Assembly: GCF_000732925.1 (NCBI RefSeq) | Contig: NZ_CP008953.1 | Span: forward strand, 3,100,001-3,164,000 | Source of the DNA: Amycolatopsis japonica | GTDB taxonomy: Bacteria; Actinomycetota; Actinomycetes; Mycobacteriales; Pseudonocardiaceae | DNA length: 64,000 nt | Direction of reading: 5' to 3' | In this document: piece after piece, positions 43,164 to 52,342 of the stretch | Layout of the letters: every line of letters begins with the position of its first letter | Position numbering within the stretch: the stretch's first letter is position 1 | Notes under the pieces: model-generated | What the model was told of the DNA's origin: nothing | The model's database searches: none | What the model saw: the letters and a program-made list of their open reading frames with translations, nothing else | Position numbers and translations under genes: made by a program

Positions 43164-44114
43164 TCAGGCTGACGTGAGCGCCCGACGCAGGTCTTCGTAG
43201 GTCGGGGCGAGCGTCCGGAGGGTCGCGGCGGCCCGTGCGTCGTCCTCGACGACGAGGTCGTACTGCAGGGAGCCGATCAGCCGCGCCTGGGTGGTGAGGA
43301 CGGCGGCCGCGGCTTCGTGGCCGACCCGGTGCAGGCAGGTCGCGGCGTCGTTCGTCCGCCGGGCGCCGAGGCGCACCACGAAATGGACGAGCAGCCCACG
43401 CAGTTCCGGGTCGGGTCCTCCTTCGATCCGGGCGGCGAGCGCGAGGGCGGCGTCGCCGTTGCCCACCGTGCCGGGTGGGAGCCCGGTGTCCGTTTCACCG
43501 CTGAGCCGCCTGATCGCGCGGGGGAGGGCCGCGACGATCGCGGCTTCCTCCGAGACGACGGTGTGCCGTACGAAACGCGTCCGCATCGTGTGCGGTTTGC
43601 CGTAGGCGACGGTTTCGGCGAGCCAGGCGGCGGCGAAATCCGCCCGCGGGATCCGCGCGTACGGATATCCCTGCGGGTCGTGGGCGGTGACGGACTCGTC
43701 GTCCGCGGCGAGCGCGACCAGGAAATGGTCGGCGCCGATCGGGCCGGTCATTCCCGGCTGATGGCGCAGGTGCCCCATTTCGACCGGGCCGATCAGGACC
43801 GGTCCGTCGGAAAGGCTTTCGACGAGCCGGGCGAACGCTACGTCCGGATCCGGTTCGCTCGTCGTTTCCGCGCTCCAGCCGAGGGCGTCGAGCGCCTCGC
43901 CGATGCCGAGATCGGGATCCCAGCCGAAGGCGTCGAAAAACGGCTGCGTTCCGCCGACCAACTGCATGCCGAAGGGGCTGCCGGTCACGGTTTCGAGCAC
44001 GTCGGGGCCGGGAGCTTCCGCGCCGAGCAGCATCGCGAGGGAATGGGTATAGCAGTAGGGGCCGGAGCCACGATAAGGAATTTCGATCACGCGTTCGACG
44101 ATGCCGGATTTCAC
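43164..44114 (-). CDS. Papain-fold/BtrH-N-like protein, function unknown
   Basis: A 316-residue cytoplasmic protein. The N-terminal 180 residues resemble the BtrH N-terminal or C39-like fold: PYCYTHSLAMLLGAEAPG supplies a Cys at the start of a helix, GADHFLVAL a His, and TAHDPQGYPYARI an Asp, so a Cys-His-Asp triad is complete. The C-terminal 130 residues are helical and unassigned. There is no signal peptide. BtrH is an acyltransferase in butirosin synthesis; here no aminoglycoside genes are near, so the role is open. It starts at GTG 44,114 with a weak ribosome site. Confidence 0.65.
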   Translation of the reverse strand: MKSGIVERVIEIPYRGSGPYCYTHSLAMLLGAEAPGPDVLETVTGSPFGMQLVGGTQPFFDAFGWDPDLGIGEALDALGWSAETTSEPDPDVAFARLVESLSDGPVLIGPVEMGHLRHQPGMTGPIGADHFLVALAADDESVTAHDPQGYPYARIPRADFAAAWLAETVAYGKPHTMRTRFVRHTVVSEEAAIVAALPRAIRRLSGETDTGLPPGTVGNGDAALALAARIEGGPDPELRGLLVHFVVRLGARRTNDAATCLHRVGHEAAAAVLTTQARLIGSLQYDLVVEDDARAAATLRTLAPTYEDLRRALTSA

Positions 44115-44327
44115 GCCGAAACGCCACCCTCGCCTTTGTCCGTTGTGGACGGTGTTTCATCACCCGTCCGGGGGTTTCGGGGCCACTCAATGGGTTTTAT
44201 CCAGGAGACACCGCTGCTCCCGCTTGCCGACGACGATCTTGCCGACCCAGGATGACCATCACTTGGGCTCGCTGTCCCCGCCGTCCTGACCTGGGCCGAC
44301 GGGAGCGAGGGGTGAGGCGGAGGCGGC

Positions 44328-47300
44328 ATGGCGGAACGGCGTGGGCAAAATCGGTGGCGCCGGGGCGTAGCACTGCTCACGGTGGTCGTCGTGGCCCTGC
44401 TGATGGGCGCCCCGCTGCCCGCGAACGCACAGGTCCAGCCGCGCGGGGCGGGTACCGAGCGGCCGATCGGGCCGGAGCCGGTGTATTCCGGGCTGGCGCA
44501 CGGCGGCATCACGATGGCGGCCAACTCCGTCGTGCAGTGCGGTGTCGGCGTCGTCTGCAACGAGTCCGCGAGCAACGCGAGCCCGGTGTCGTGGATCAAG
44601 ACCGACCCGGCCGCGCCCGGCAACACCGCGTCCGCGGCGAATCTGAACGTGCCCGCCGGCGCGAAGGTGCTCAACGCCCGGCTGTACTGGCAGTTCAACC
44701 CGGTCGCCAGCAGCGGGACCTCCGGTGACGGCAGCCGGGGCAACCAGGTCTCCATCAAGACCCCGGGCTCCGGCGCGTATCAGCGGATCACCGCCGAAAC
44801 CTACGACTGGTTCCCCGCGACCACCACGGGCGGGTCCCCGACGCTGTACGCCTACGGCGGCGCGGCCGACGTCACGTCCCTCGTCACGAACGCCGGCACC
44901 GGGGAGTACACGGTCGCCGACATCCAGGCCTGCCAGGGCCAGTCGATCAGCCGGACGAACCTCGGCTGCTGGGGTGGCTGGTCGCTGGTGGTCGCCTACG
45001 AACTGCCCAGCGAGCCGCTGCGGTACCTGCAGGTCTGGGACGGGATGCAGGTGGTCGCGGGCGGCAGCACGCCGAGTTCGGCGACCATCGCGCTGAGCGG
45101 TATCAAGGCCCCGACCTCGCGTCAGCCCAACGTCGAACTCGGCATCGTCGCGGGTGACGGCGACGCGCCCATCACCGGCGACTACCTCCAGGTCGGCCCG
45201 GACGCCTCCAGCCTGCAGACGATCGCGATGCCCGCGCCCGGCGGCGTGGCGACCAACAACGCCTTCAGCAGCCGCATCGACCGGGTCACGGCCACCGGTT
45301 CGGGCACGAACATCACGTCGCGGAATCCCAATCCGGTGAACAACGTCGGGTACGACGCCCGCAGCATCGACATCACCGGCAAGGTCCCCGCGGGGACCAC
45401 CGCGCTCCAGGTCAAGATCGGCACCGTCGGCGACGCGCTGTACCCGCAGACGATCTGGCTCGTCACCGACGCCCTCGAACCGGATCTGCAGATCACCAAG
45501 GCCAACGACCCGGTCGGCAACACCGACGACAATCCACCTGGTTATGTCACCAAGGGCGGCGAGGTCACCTACACCTTCGACGTCGCCAACCGGCACGCCG
45601 ACGGCTCCACCACCGACCTCGACACCGCGACGAACGTCGTGCTCACCGACACCCTGCCCGACGGCGTCACGTTCGTGGCCGGGTCCAATCCGGACTGTTC
45701 GGCCGCCGGGCAGGTGGTCACGTGCAATCTCCGGAATCTGAGGCCGGGGCAGTCGCAGAAGGTCGCCTTCAAGGTCAAGGTCGGGCTCGACGTGCCGGAC
45801 GGCACCAAACTCGACAACACCGGCAAGCTCACCTTCCGCGGCGAGGACACCGGACGGCCGCAGGAACGCACGTCGAACACCGTGCGGAACACGGTCGCGT
45901 CGCCCGGGTACCAGCTGACGAAGACGGTCGACCTCGCCGAGGCGATCCCCGGCGACACCCTGACCTACCAGGTGACGCTGCGGAACACCGGCGTGATCCC
46001 CGTGCCCGCGCTCACGGTGCGCGACACGCTGCCGCCGGGGACGACCTACGTGTCGTCCACTCCCTCGAAGGGCACCGCGTCCGGGACCGGGCCGATCGAC
46101 TGGGCCGTGAATGGTCTCGCGGTCGGGGAGACCGCCACGCTGACCGTGCGCGTGAAGGTCGAGGAAGCCGCCATCGGCAAGGAACTGGTGAACCGCGCGA
46201 ACGTCCCGACCGGACCGCCGCCGGTCGTCCCGCCGGACAACCGCTGCCCGGACGATCCCGCGGCCGCGTGCGCGAAGACCAAGGTGCCGTCGCCGTCGTA
46301 CACGGTGACGAAGACCGCGGACAAGGAGTCCGCCGCCCCCGGCGACACCGTGCGCTACAAGGTCGTCGTCGCCAACACCGGCAAGGTGACCGCGGCGGAT
46401 CTCAAGGTCGTGGACGATCTGACCGGGGTGCTGGACGACGCGGTCTATCAGAACGACGCCACCGCGTCGCCCGGCTCGGTGTCCTATGCGGAACCGAAGC
46501 TGACCTGGACCGGCACGCTCGCCGCGGGGCAGAGCGCGGAGTTCACCTACTCGGTCAAGGTGAAGAACCCGAACACCGGTGACAACCGGCTCAAGAACGT
46601 GGTGACGTCGGAGACGCCGGGTGGTAACTGTCCGCCGGGTTCGACGGATCCGAAGTGCGGTACGACGACGCCGGTTTCGGGGCTGTTGATCGAGAAGTCG
46701 GTCGACAAGCAGTCCGCGAATCCGGGTGACGTGGTGAAGTACACGGTCACCGTGCGGAACACGGGGCAGACCAAGATCTCTGGTGCGACGTTCACCGATG
46801 ATCTGACGCAGGTGCTCGATGACGCGGATTACCAGAATGACGGTGCGGCGACGATCGGTGGTGTGACCTATGCGGCGCCGAAGCTGACGTGGACCGGCGA
46901 TCTCGGCGTTGGCGAAACGTCCACGGTGACGTACACGGTCAAGGTGAAGAATCCCAACCCGGGCGATGACGTGCTGAAGAACGCGGTGTCGTCGGAGACG
47001 CCGGGTGGTAACTGTCCGCCGGGTTCGACGGATCCGAAGTGCGGTACGACGACGCCGGTTTCGGGGTTGCTGATCGAGAAGTCGGTCGACAAGCAGTCGG
47101 CGAATCCGGGCGATGTCGTGAAGTACACGGTGACGGTGCGGAACACAGGCCAGACGAAGATTTCCGGTGCGACGTTCACCGACGATCTCACGCAGGTGCT
47201 GGACGACGCGGACTATCAAAACGATGGTGCGGCGACGATCGGTGGTGTCACGTATGCGGCGCCGAAGCTGACCTGGACCGGGGATCTGGAGGTCGGCGCC

Positions 47301-50300
47301 ACGTCGACGGTCACGTACACGGTGAAGGTCAAGAACCCGAACCTCGGTGACAAGAAACTGTCCAATGTGGTCACTTCGGAGACCCCGGGTGGTAACTGCC
47401 CGCCGGGCTCCACCGATCCGAAGTGCGGGACCACCACGCCGGTGTCGGGGCTGACGATCGAGAAGTCGGTCGACAAGCAGTCGGCGAATCCGGGCGATAT
47501 CGTGAAATACACCGTGACGGTGCGGAACACCGGGCAGACCAAGATCTCTGGTGCGACGTTCACCGATGATCTGACGCAGGTTCTCGATGACGCCGATTAC
47601 CAGAATGACGGTGCGGCGACGATCGGCGGCGTCACGTATGCGGCACCGAAGCTGACCTGGACCGGCGATCTGGAAATCGGTGCCACCTCGACGGTGACCT
47701 ACTCGGTCAAGGTGAAGAATCCCAACCCGGGCGACAACCTGCTGAAGAACGCGGTCTCGTCGGAGACGCCGGGCGGGAACTGCCCGCCGGGGTCCACGGA
47801 TCCGAAGTGTGGCACCACGACACCGGTTTCCGGTCTGAAGATCGAGAAGTCCGTGGACAAGCAGTCGGCGAATCCGGGCGATGTCGTGAAGTACACCGTG
47901 ACGGTGCGGAACACCGGTAAGACCAAGATTTCGGGCGCGACGTTCACTGATGATCTGACGCAGGTTCTCGATGACGCCGATTACCAGAACGACGGTGCGG
48001 CGACGATCGGCGGCGTCACGTATGCGGCACCGAAGCTGACCTGGACCGGAGATCTGGAGATCGGCGCCACGTCGACGGTGACGTACTCGGTGAAGGTCAA
48101 GAATCCCGCCCCAGGCGACAAGAAGCTCATCAACACGGTCACCTCGGAGACGCCGGGCGGCAACTGTCCGCCGGGGTCCACGGATCCGAAGTGTGGCACC
48201 ACGACACCGGTTTCCGGCTTGAAGATCGAGAAGTCGGTCGACAAGAAGGCCGCGAATCCGGGCGATGTCGTGAAGTACACGGTGACCGTCACGAACACCG
48301 GCCAGACGAAGATCTCCGGTGCGACGTTCACCGACGATCTCACGCAGGTTCTCGACGATGCCGACTACCAGAACGATGGTGCGGCGACCATCGGCGGCGT
48401 CACTTACGCGGCGCCGAAGCTGACCTGGACCGGTGATCTCGGCGTCGGCGAGACCTCCACGGTGACCTACACCGTCAAGGTGAAGAACCCGAACACCGGC
48501 GACAATCGGCTCAAGAACGTCGTGACGTCGGAGACCCCGGGCGGGAACTGCCCGCCGGGTTCGACCGATCCGGACTGTGGCACGGAGACCCCGGTTTCGG
48601 GCCTGGAGATCAAGAAGGCGGTCGACAAGCAGTCCGCGAATCCCGGTGACGTCGTGAAGTACACGGTCACGGTGCGGAACACCGGCCAGACGAAGATCTC
48701 CGGTGCCATGTTCACCGACGATCTGACCCAGGTTCTCGACGACGCCGTCTACTGGAACGATGGTGCGGCGACGATCGGTGGTGTCACGTACGCGGCGCCG
48801 AAGCTGACGTGGACCGGTGACCTCGAAATCGGCGCGACGGCCACGGTGACGTACTCGGTCCAGGTGAAGAACCCGGGCGACGGAGACAAGAAACTGTCCA
48901 ATGTGGTCACTTCGGAGACTCCGGGCGGGAACTGCCCGCCGGGTTCGACCGATCCGGACTGCGGCACGACGACGCCGGTCTCCGGGCTGCTCATCAAGAA
49001 GACCGCCGACAAGAAGTCGGTCGACCCCGGCGACACGGTGAAGTACACGATCACCGTCACCAACACCGGGCAGACCGAACAGATCGACGCCACCTTCACC
49101 GACGACATGACCGAGGTCCTGGACGACGCCGACTACCAGAACGACGGTGCGGCGACGATCGGTGGCGTCACCTATGCGGCGCCGAAGCTGACGTGGACCG
49201 GTTCGCTGGGCATCGGGCAGGCGTCGGTCATCACCTACACGGTCAAGATCAAGAACCCGAACCCCGGTGACAAGAAACTGTCCAATGTGGTCACCTCGGA
49301 CACGCCGGGCAACAACTGCCCGCCGGATTCGACCGACCCGAACTGTGTCGCGGACGTGCCGTCGCGCGAGCTGACGGTCAAGAAGACCTCGGACAAGCAG
49401 ACCGCGAACCCGGGCGACGTCGTCACCTACACCGTGACCGTCACCAACACCGGCAAGGTCCCCCTGGTCGGCGAGGACGCCGCACGGGTCACGGACGACC
49501 TGTCCGAGGTGCTCGACGACGCCGACTACTCCGACGACGCCACGGCGGCGCCGGTCGCCGGCACGTTCTCCTTCGCTGCGCCGAACCTGGTGTGGGTGGG
49601 GGATCTGCCGGTCGGAGCGACGACCACGCTGAAGTACTCGGTGAAGGTGAAGAACCCGGTGGCGGGCGATCACGAACTGCGGAACACCGTCAGCACCAAC
49701 ACGCCGGGCACGTGCCCGCCGCAGTCCGACGATCCGGCGTGTTCGACCGTCACCCCGGTGCCCGGGATCTCGCTGGAGAAGAAGGCGGACAAGGCCACGG
49801 CGAATCCGGGCGACGTCGTGAAGTACACGGTGACCGTGCGTAACACGGGCAAGACGAAGCTGACCGGTGCGACGTTCACCGACGACCTCACCGAGGTCCT
49901 CGACGACGTCGTGTTCCAGAAGGACGGCGCGGCGACGATCGGTTCGGTGACCTACGAGGAGCCGAAGCTGACCTGGACCGGCGATCTGGAGATCGGGCAG
50001 ACGGCGACGGTCACGTACAGCGTCAAGGTCACCAAGGCCGACGGCGACGGCAAGCTCACCAACGTGATCACATCCGACACCCCGGGCGGCAACTGCCCGC
50101 CGGGCAGCAAGGATCCGAAGTGCGGCACGACGACACCGCTGTCCAGCTTGAAGATCAAGAAGACGGTCGACAAGACGGAGGCGAAGCCGGGCGAGGTCGT
50201 CACGTACACCGTGACGGTGGAGAACACCGGGCAGGCCGTGGTGGACGACGCGACGTTCACCGACGACCTGAGCCAGGTGCTGGACGACGCGACCTTCGAC

Positions 50301-50708
50301 GGCACCGCGAAGGCGAGCATGGGAACGGTCACCTACTCCGCGCCGAAGCTCACCTGGAAGGGCGAGCTGAAGCCGGGGGAGAAGGCCACCGTCACCTACG
50401 CGGTCACCGTGCGGAAGCCGGCGACCGGTGACCACCGCCTCCGCAACGTCGTCACGTCGGACACACCCGGCGGCAACTGCCCGCCGGGCTCGGCGAACCC
50501 TGACTGCGGCACGGACACCCCGGTGCCGCCGACACCGCCGAACCCGCCGCCGCCGGAGAAGCCGAACCCGCAGCCGCCGACCACCCCGCGTCCGCCCGGT
50601 CTCGCCGTGACCGGCTCACCGGTGAAGACGATGACGGTGCTGGCGTTCGGGATGCTGGCCATCGGCGCGCTGCTGCTCCTCGCCGGACGGAGGCGCCGGG
50701 AGTCCTAG
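44328..50708 (+). CDS. Giant DUF11-repeat surface protein with LAxTG sortase signal
   Basis: A 2,126-residue exported protein. Signal peptide 1-34 (PANA-Q); an N-terminal beta-rich domain to about 385; two diverged DUF11 units; then eleven DUF11-like units of about 128 residues with Asp-rich turns (FTDDLTQVLDDADY) and a Cys pair around NCPPGSTDPKCG. A proline-rich stalk (about 2063-2090) leads to LAVTG at 2092-2096, a membrane helix and RRRRES. LAxTG suits a class E sortase, so it should be linked to the cell wall. Likely roles are adhesion, aerial surface structure or ligand binding. The long antisense frame over it is spurious. Confidence 0.9.
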   Translation: MAERRGQNRWRRGVALLTVVVVALLMGAPLPANAQVQPRGAGTERPIGPEPVYSGLAHGGITMAANSVVQCGVGVVCNESASNASPVSWIKTDPAAPGNTASAANLNVPAGAKVLNARLYWQFNPVASSGTSGDGSRGNQVSIKTPGSGAYQRITAETYDWFPATTTGGSPTLYAYGGAADVTSLVTNAGTGEYTVADIQACQGQSISRTNLGCWGGWSLVVAYELPSEPLRYLQVWDGMQVVAGGSTPSSATIALSGIKAPTSRQPNVELGIVAGDGDAPITGDYLQVGPDASSLQTIAMPAPGGVATNNAFSSRIDRVTATGSGTNITSRNPNPVNNVGYDARSIDITGKVPAGTTALQVKIGTVGDALYPQTIWLVTDALEPDLQITKANDPVGNTDDNPPGYVTKGGEVTYTFDVANRHADGSTTDLDTATNVVLTDTLPDGVTFVAGSNPDCSAAGQVVTCNLRNLRPGQSQKVAFKVKVGLDVPDGTKLDNTGKLTFRGEDTGRPQERTSNTVRNTVASPGYQLTKTVDLAEAIPGDTLTYQVTLRNTGVIPVPALTVRDTLPPGTTYVSSTPSKGTASGTGPIDWAVNGLAVGETATLTVRVKVEEAAIGKELVNRANVPTGPPPVVPPDNRCPDDPAAACAKTKVPSPSYTVTKTADKESAAPGDTVRYKVVVANTGKVTAADLKVVDDLTGVLDDAVYQNDATASPGSVSYAEPKLTWTGTLAAGQSAEFTYSVKVKNPNTGDNRLKNVVTSETPGGNCPPGSTDPKCGTTTPVSGLLIEKSVDKQSANPGDVVKYTVTVRNTGQTKISGATFTDDLTQVLDDADYQNDGAATIGGVTYAAPKLTWTGDLGVGETSTVTYTVKVKNPNPGDDVLKNAVSSETPGGNCPPGSTDPKCGTTTPVSGLLIEKSVDKQSANPGDVVKYTVTVRNTGQTKISGATFTDDLTQVLDDADYQNDGAATIGGVTYAAPKLTWTGDLEVGATSTVTYTVKVKNPNLGDKKLSNVVTSETPGGNCPPGSTDPKCGTTTPVSGLTIEKSVDKQSANPGDIVKYTVTVRNTGQTKISGATFTDDLTQVLDDADYQNDGAATIGGVTYAAPKLTWTGDLEIGATSTVTYSVKVKNPNPGDNLLKNAVSSETPGGNCPPGSTDPKCGTTTPVSGLKIEKSVDKQSANPGDVVKYTVTVRNTGKTKISGATFTDDLTQVLDDADYQNDGAATIGGVTYAAPKLTWTGDLEIGATSTVTYSVKVKNPAPGDKKLINTVTSETPGGNCPPGSTDPKCGTTTPVSGLKIEKSVDKKAANPGDVVKYTVTVTNTGQTKISGATFTDDLTQVLDDADYQNDGAATIGGVTYAAPKLTWTGDLGVGETSTVTYTVKVKNPNTGDNRLKNVVTSETPGGNCPPGSTDPDCGTETPVSGLEIKKAVDKQSANPGDVVKYTVTVRNTGQTKISGAMFTDDLTQVLDDAVYWNDGAATIGGVTYAAPKLTWTGDLEIGATATVTYSVQVKNPGDGDKKLSNVVTSETPGGNCPPGSTDPDCGTTTPVSGLLIKKTADKKSVDPGDTVKYTITVTNTGQTEQIDATFTDDMTEVLDDADYQNDGAATIGGVTYAAPKLTWTGSLGIGQASVITYTVKIKNPNPGDKKLSNVVTSDTPGNNCPPDSTDPNCVADVPSRELTVKKTSDKQTANPGDVVTYTVTVTNTGKVPLVGEDAARVTDDLSEVLDDADYSDDATAAPVAGTFSFAAPNLVWVGDLPVGATTTLKYSVKVKNPVAGDHELRNTVSTNTPGTCPPQSDDPACSTVTPVPGISLEKKADKATANPGDVVKYTVTVRNTGKTKLTGATFTDDLTEVLDDVVFQKDGAATIGSVTYEEPKLTWTGDLEIGQTATVTYSVKVTKADGDGKLTNVITSDTPGGNCPPGSKDPKCGTTTPLSSLKIKKTVDKTEAKPGEVVTYTVTVENTGQAVVDDATFTDDLSQVLDDATFDGTAKASMGTVTYSAPKLTWKGELKPGEKATVTYAVTVRKPATGDHRLRNVVTSDTPGGNCPPGSANPDCGTDTPVPPTPPNPPPPEKPNPQPPTTPRPPGLAVTGSPVKTMTVLAFGMLAIGALLLLAGRRRRES
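46290..50505 (+). repeat. 384-bp in-frame tandem repeat array
   Basis: A GATCCG/GACCCG marker recurs at 46,647, 47,031, 47,415, 47,799, 48,183, 48,567, 48,951 and 49,335, exactly 384 bp apart; later units are spaced 396, 381 and 384 bp. Each unit encodes 128 residues. Adjacent units are nearly identical in stretches, and non-adjacent units share unusual variants (AAACTGTCCAATGTGGTCAC at about 47,355, 48,892 and 49,276), a mosaic expected from unequal crossing-over or gene conversion. Confidence 0.92.
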
Positions 50709-50713
50709 GTCGA

Positions 50714-50770
50714 GGTCCGTGAAGGCCTCCTTGAGGGACCCAGAGTCCCTCAAGGAGGCCTTCACGGACC
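50714..50770. terminator. Long hairpin repeat after the surface-protein gene
   Basis: GGTCCGTGAAGGCCTCC... pairs with its complement ending at 50,770 around the CCAGA loop. The inner 48 nt are identical to those at 1,701-1,748. It lies between convergent genes, 6 bp after the surface-protein stop, and so is the likely two-way terminator. Confidence 0.75.
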
Positions 50771-50784
50771 GGGCCGAGCCACTG

Positions 50785-51198
50785 CTAAACGGCGCGCGGT
50801 ACCGCGATCAGGGCTTCCACCTCGACGACGAGCTCGGGACGGGCCAGTGCCGCCACGACGATCAGCGACTGGGCGGGCCAGTCCGCTTCGGGGTACCAGC
50901 GGGTGAAGGTCTCGCGCAACGCCGTGCGGAACCCGGCGAGGTGTTCGGTGCCGGACAGCATGCTGAACACCTTGACCAGGTGCTCAGGTCCGGCACCCGC
51001 GGCTTCGAGCAGCCGCTCGAGGTTGACGAGCAACGCGCGGGTCTGGGACTCGGCGTCGGGCCCGGCGAGTTCGCCGTCGGGCAGCACACCGATCTGACCG
51101 GACACGACCACGAGTTCGTGATCGGCGGGCACGCGGACCAGATGGCTGTACGGGCCGATCGGCGCCGCGACGGTCTCCGGGTTCCACCGCTGGATCAT
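50785..51198 (-). CDS. RidA family (YjgF/YER057c) protein
   Basis: A 137-residue RidA-fold protein. Start ATG 51,198 (MIQRWNPETV) has an AGAAGAGG site; the GTG seven codons upstream would put the ribosome site inside the gene. GPYSHLVRV and the VVSGQIG segment are typical; the C-terminal region reads PAQSLIVVAALARPELVVEVEA. The catalytic Arg of true RidA imine deaminases lies in a C-terminal R-PxR/E-VEIE pattern; here the segment is ALARPELVVEVEA, so deaminase activity is likely but not sure. Single gene. Confidence 0.87.
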   Translation of the reverse strand: MIQRWNPETVAAPIGPYSHLVRVPADHELVVVSGQIGVLPDGELAGPDAESQTRALLVNLERLLEAAGAGPEHLVKVFSMLSGTEHLAGFRTALRETFTRWYPEADWPAQSLIVVAALARPELVVEVEALIAVPRAV

Positions 51199-51304
51199 CA
51201 GTCCTCTTCTTTCGTCCACTCGGGAAAATCGTCTCCAACGTACCGATGATTCCGGGGCGCGCCGGGAGTCTCACCTTCGACGAACGACGACTGGAGGGTT
51301 CCGG

Positions 51305-51955
51305 ATGACGGATACGGGAACGAAGACCGAGCTCTGGCCGCTGGTCCACGCCGAGCGGGCGGCGCTGGCGGACGACCTCGCGGAGCTCACGGAGGAGCAG
51401 TGGGAGACGCCGTCGCTGTGTACCGGGCTGACGGTGCGCGAGGTGCTCGCGCATGTCACTTCAGGGGCGAGCCTCACACCGTTGAGGTGGATGATCGGGG
51501 TGATCCGCTGCCGATGGGACTTCGACAAGCAGGTCGCCATGCGGCTCGCCGAGCAGATGGGCGCCGACGGCGCCGAGACTCTGGAGCGCTTCCGCGGCGT
51601 GGTCACCAGCACGACGAAACCGCCGTTGCCGAAGATCGCGATGCTGGGTGAGGCGATCGTGCACGCCGAGGACATCCGCCGCCCGCTCGGCCTTCGCCGC
51701 GACTACCCGATCCCCGTCCTCACCGAACTGGCGGGGTACTACGGGGGCTCGGACCTGGTGGTGACGGCGAAGGGGCGCATCGGCGGGCTGCGGTTGCAAG
51801 CCACCGATGGCCCCTTCGCCGCCGGGTCCGGGCCGCTCGTCTCGGGCACGACACTGGCCCTGATCATGGCCATGACCGGACGGACGGCCTACCTCGCCGA
51901 ACTCGACGGCGAGGGGGTCCCGATCCTGCGGGAGCGCGTCCCCGCTCAGACCTGA
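51305..51955 (+). CDS. Maleylpyruvate isomerase family mycothiol-dependent-type protein
   Basis: A 216-residue DinB-like four-helix protein of the MDMPI family. Conserved His residues for metal binding appear in LTVREVLAHVT and GEAIVHAEDIRRPLG, with an acidic residue between. Family members use mycothiol in isomerisation or conjugation; most are uncharacterised. Its ending overlaps the convergent rhodanese gene by 10 bp. Confidence 0.82.
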   Translation: MTDTGTKTELWPLVHAERAALADDLAELTEEQWETPSLCTGLTVREVLAHVTSGASLTPLRWMIGVIRCRWDFDKQVAMRLAEQMGADGAETLERFRGVVTSTTKPPLPKIAMLGEAIVHAEDIRRPLGLRRDYPIPVLTELAGYYGGSDLVVTAKGRIGGLRLQATDGPFAAGSGPLVSGTTLALIMAMTGRTAYLAELDGEGVPILRERVPAQT

Positions 51956-52275
51956 GACTCGAGGGGCAGGCCAGCGCCGGCCCAGTCCTCGATGCCTTCC
52001 CGGTACTTGCGGACGTCGGTGTAGCCCAGCGCGGTGAGCCGGTCGGCGACCTGGCCGCTGTTGGGGCAGGCGGGGTTCGAGCAGTAGGTGACGATGGCGG
52101 CGCCGCGATCGGGCAGCACGGTCGCGGCGTGCGCGTCGACGTCGGCGAGGACGAGGGGAACGGCGCCGGGCAGATGCTGCTTGGCGTAGTACTCGCCACC
52201 CAGTGCGTCGACCACCGTCACGGTCTTCGCGTCGATCGCGGCCTTCAGCTCGTCACGGGTGATGAGTGCGGTCAT
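51946..52275 (-). CDS. Single-domain rhodanese-like sulfurtransferase
   Basis: A 109-residue rhodanese domain from ATG 52,275 with a GGAGG site. The active-site loop is YCSNPACPNS, with the catalytic Cys at the start; VVDALGGEYYAKQHLPGA is the usual N-terminal pattern. It probably moves persulfide sulfur or detoxifies reactive sulfur. It is divergent from a TetR gene with two palindromic operators between, so it is likely the regulated target. Confidence 0.9.
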   Translation of the reverse strand: MTALITRDELKAAIDAKTVTVVDALGGEYYAKQHLPGAVPLVLADVDAHAATVLPDRGAAIVTYCSNPACPNSGQVADRLTALGYTDVRKYREGIEDWAGAGLPLESQV

Positions 52276-52294
52276 GTCGCTACCTCCAGTTAAT

Positions 52295-52342
52295 CGGACT
52301 ATAGTCCGCATGTGCCTCACGACCATAACGGACCGCAGTCCG
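52295..52342. promoter_or_regulatory. Two TetR operators at rhodanese/tetR
   Basis: CGGACTATAGTCCG (52,295-52,308) is a perfect 14-bp palindrome in the divergent gap. CGGACCGCAGTCCG (52,329-52,342) is a near copy inside the first codons of the tetR gene, 34 bp further on. The second can block tetR elongation, so autoregulation is likely. Confidence 0.8.

Noticed and set aside
44259-50435. Open frame of 2,058 residues on the minus strand opposite the surface-protein gene
   Set aside because: It is an Arg/His/Gly-rich shadow frame made by the repeat array and high GC. No domain, start site or coding bias supports it, while the plus-strand frame has signal peptide, DUF11 units and sortase signal.
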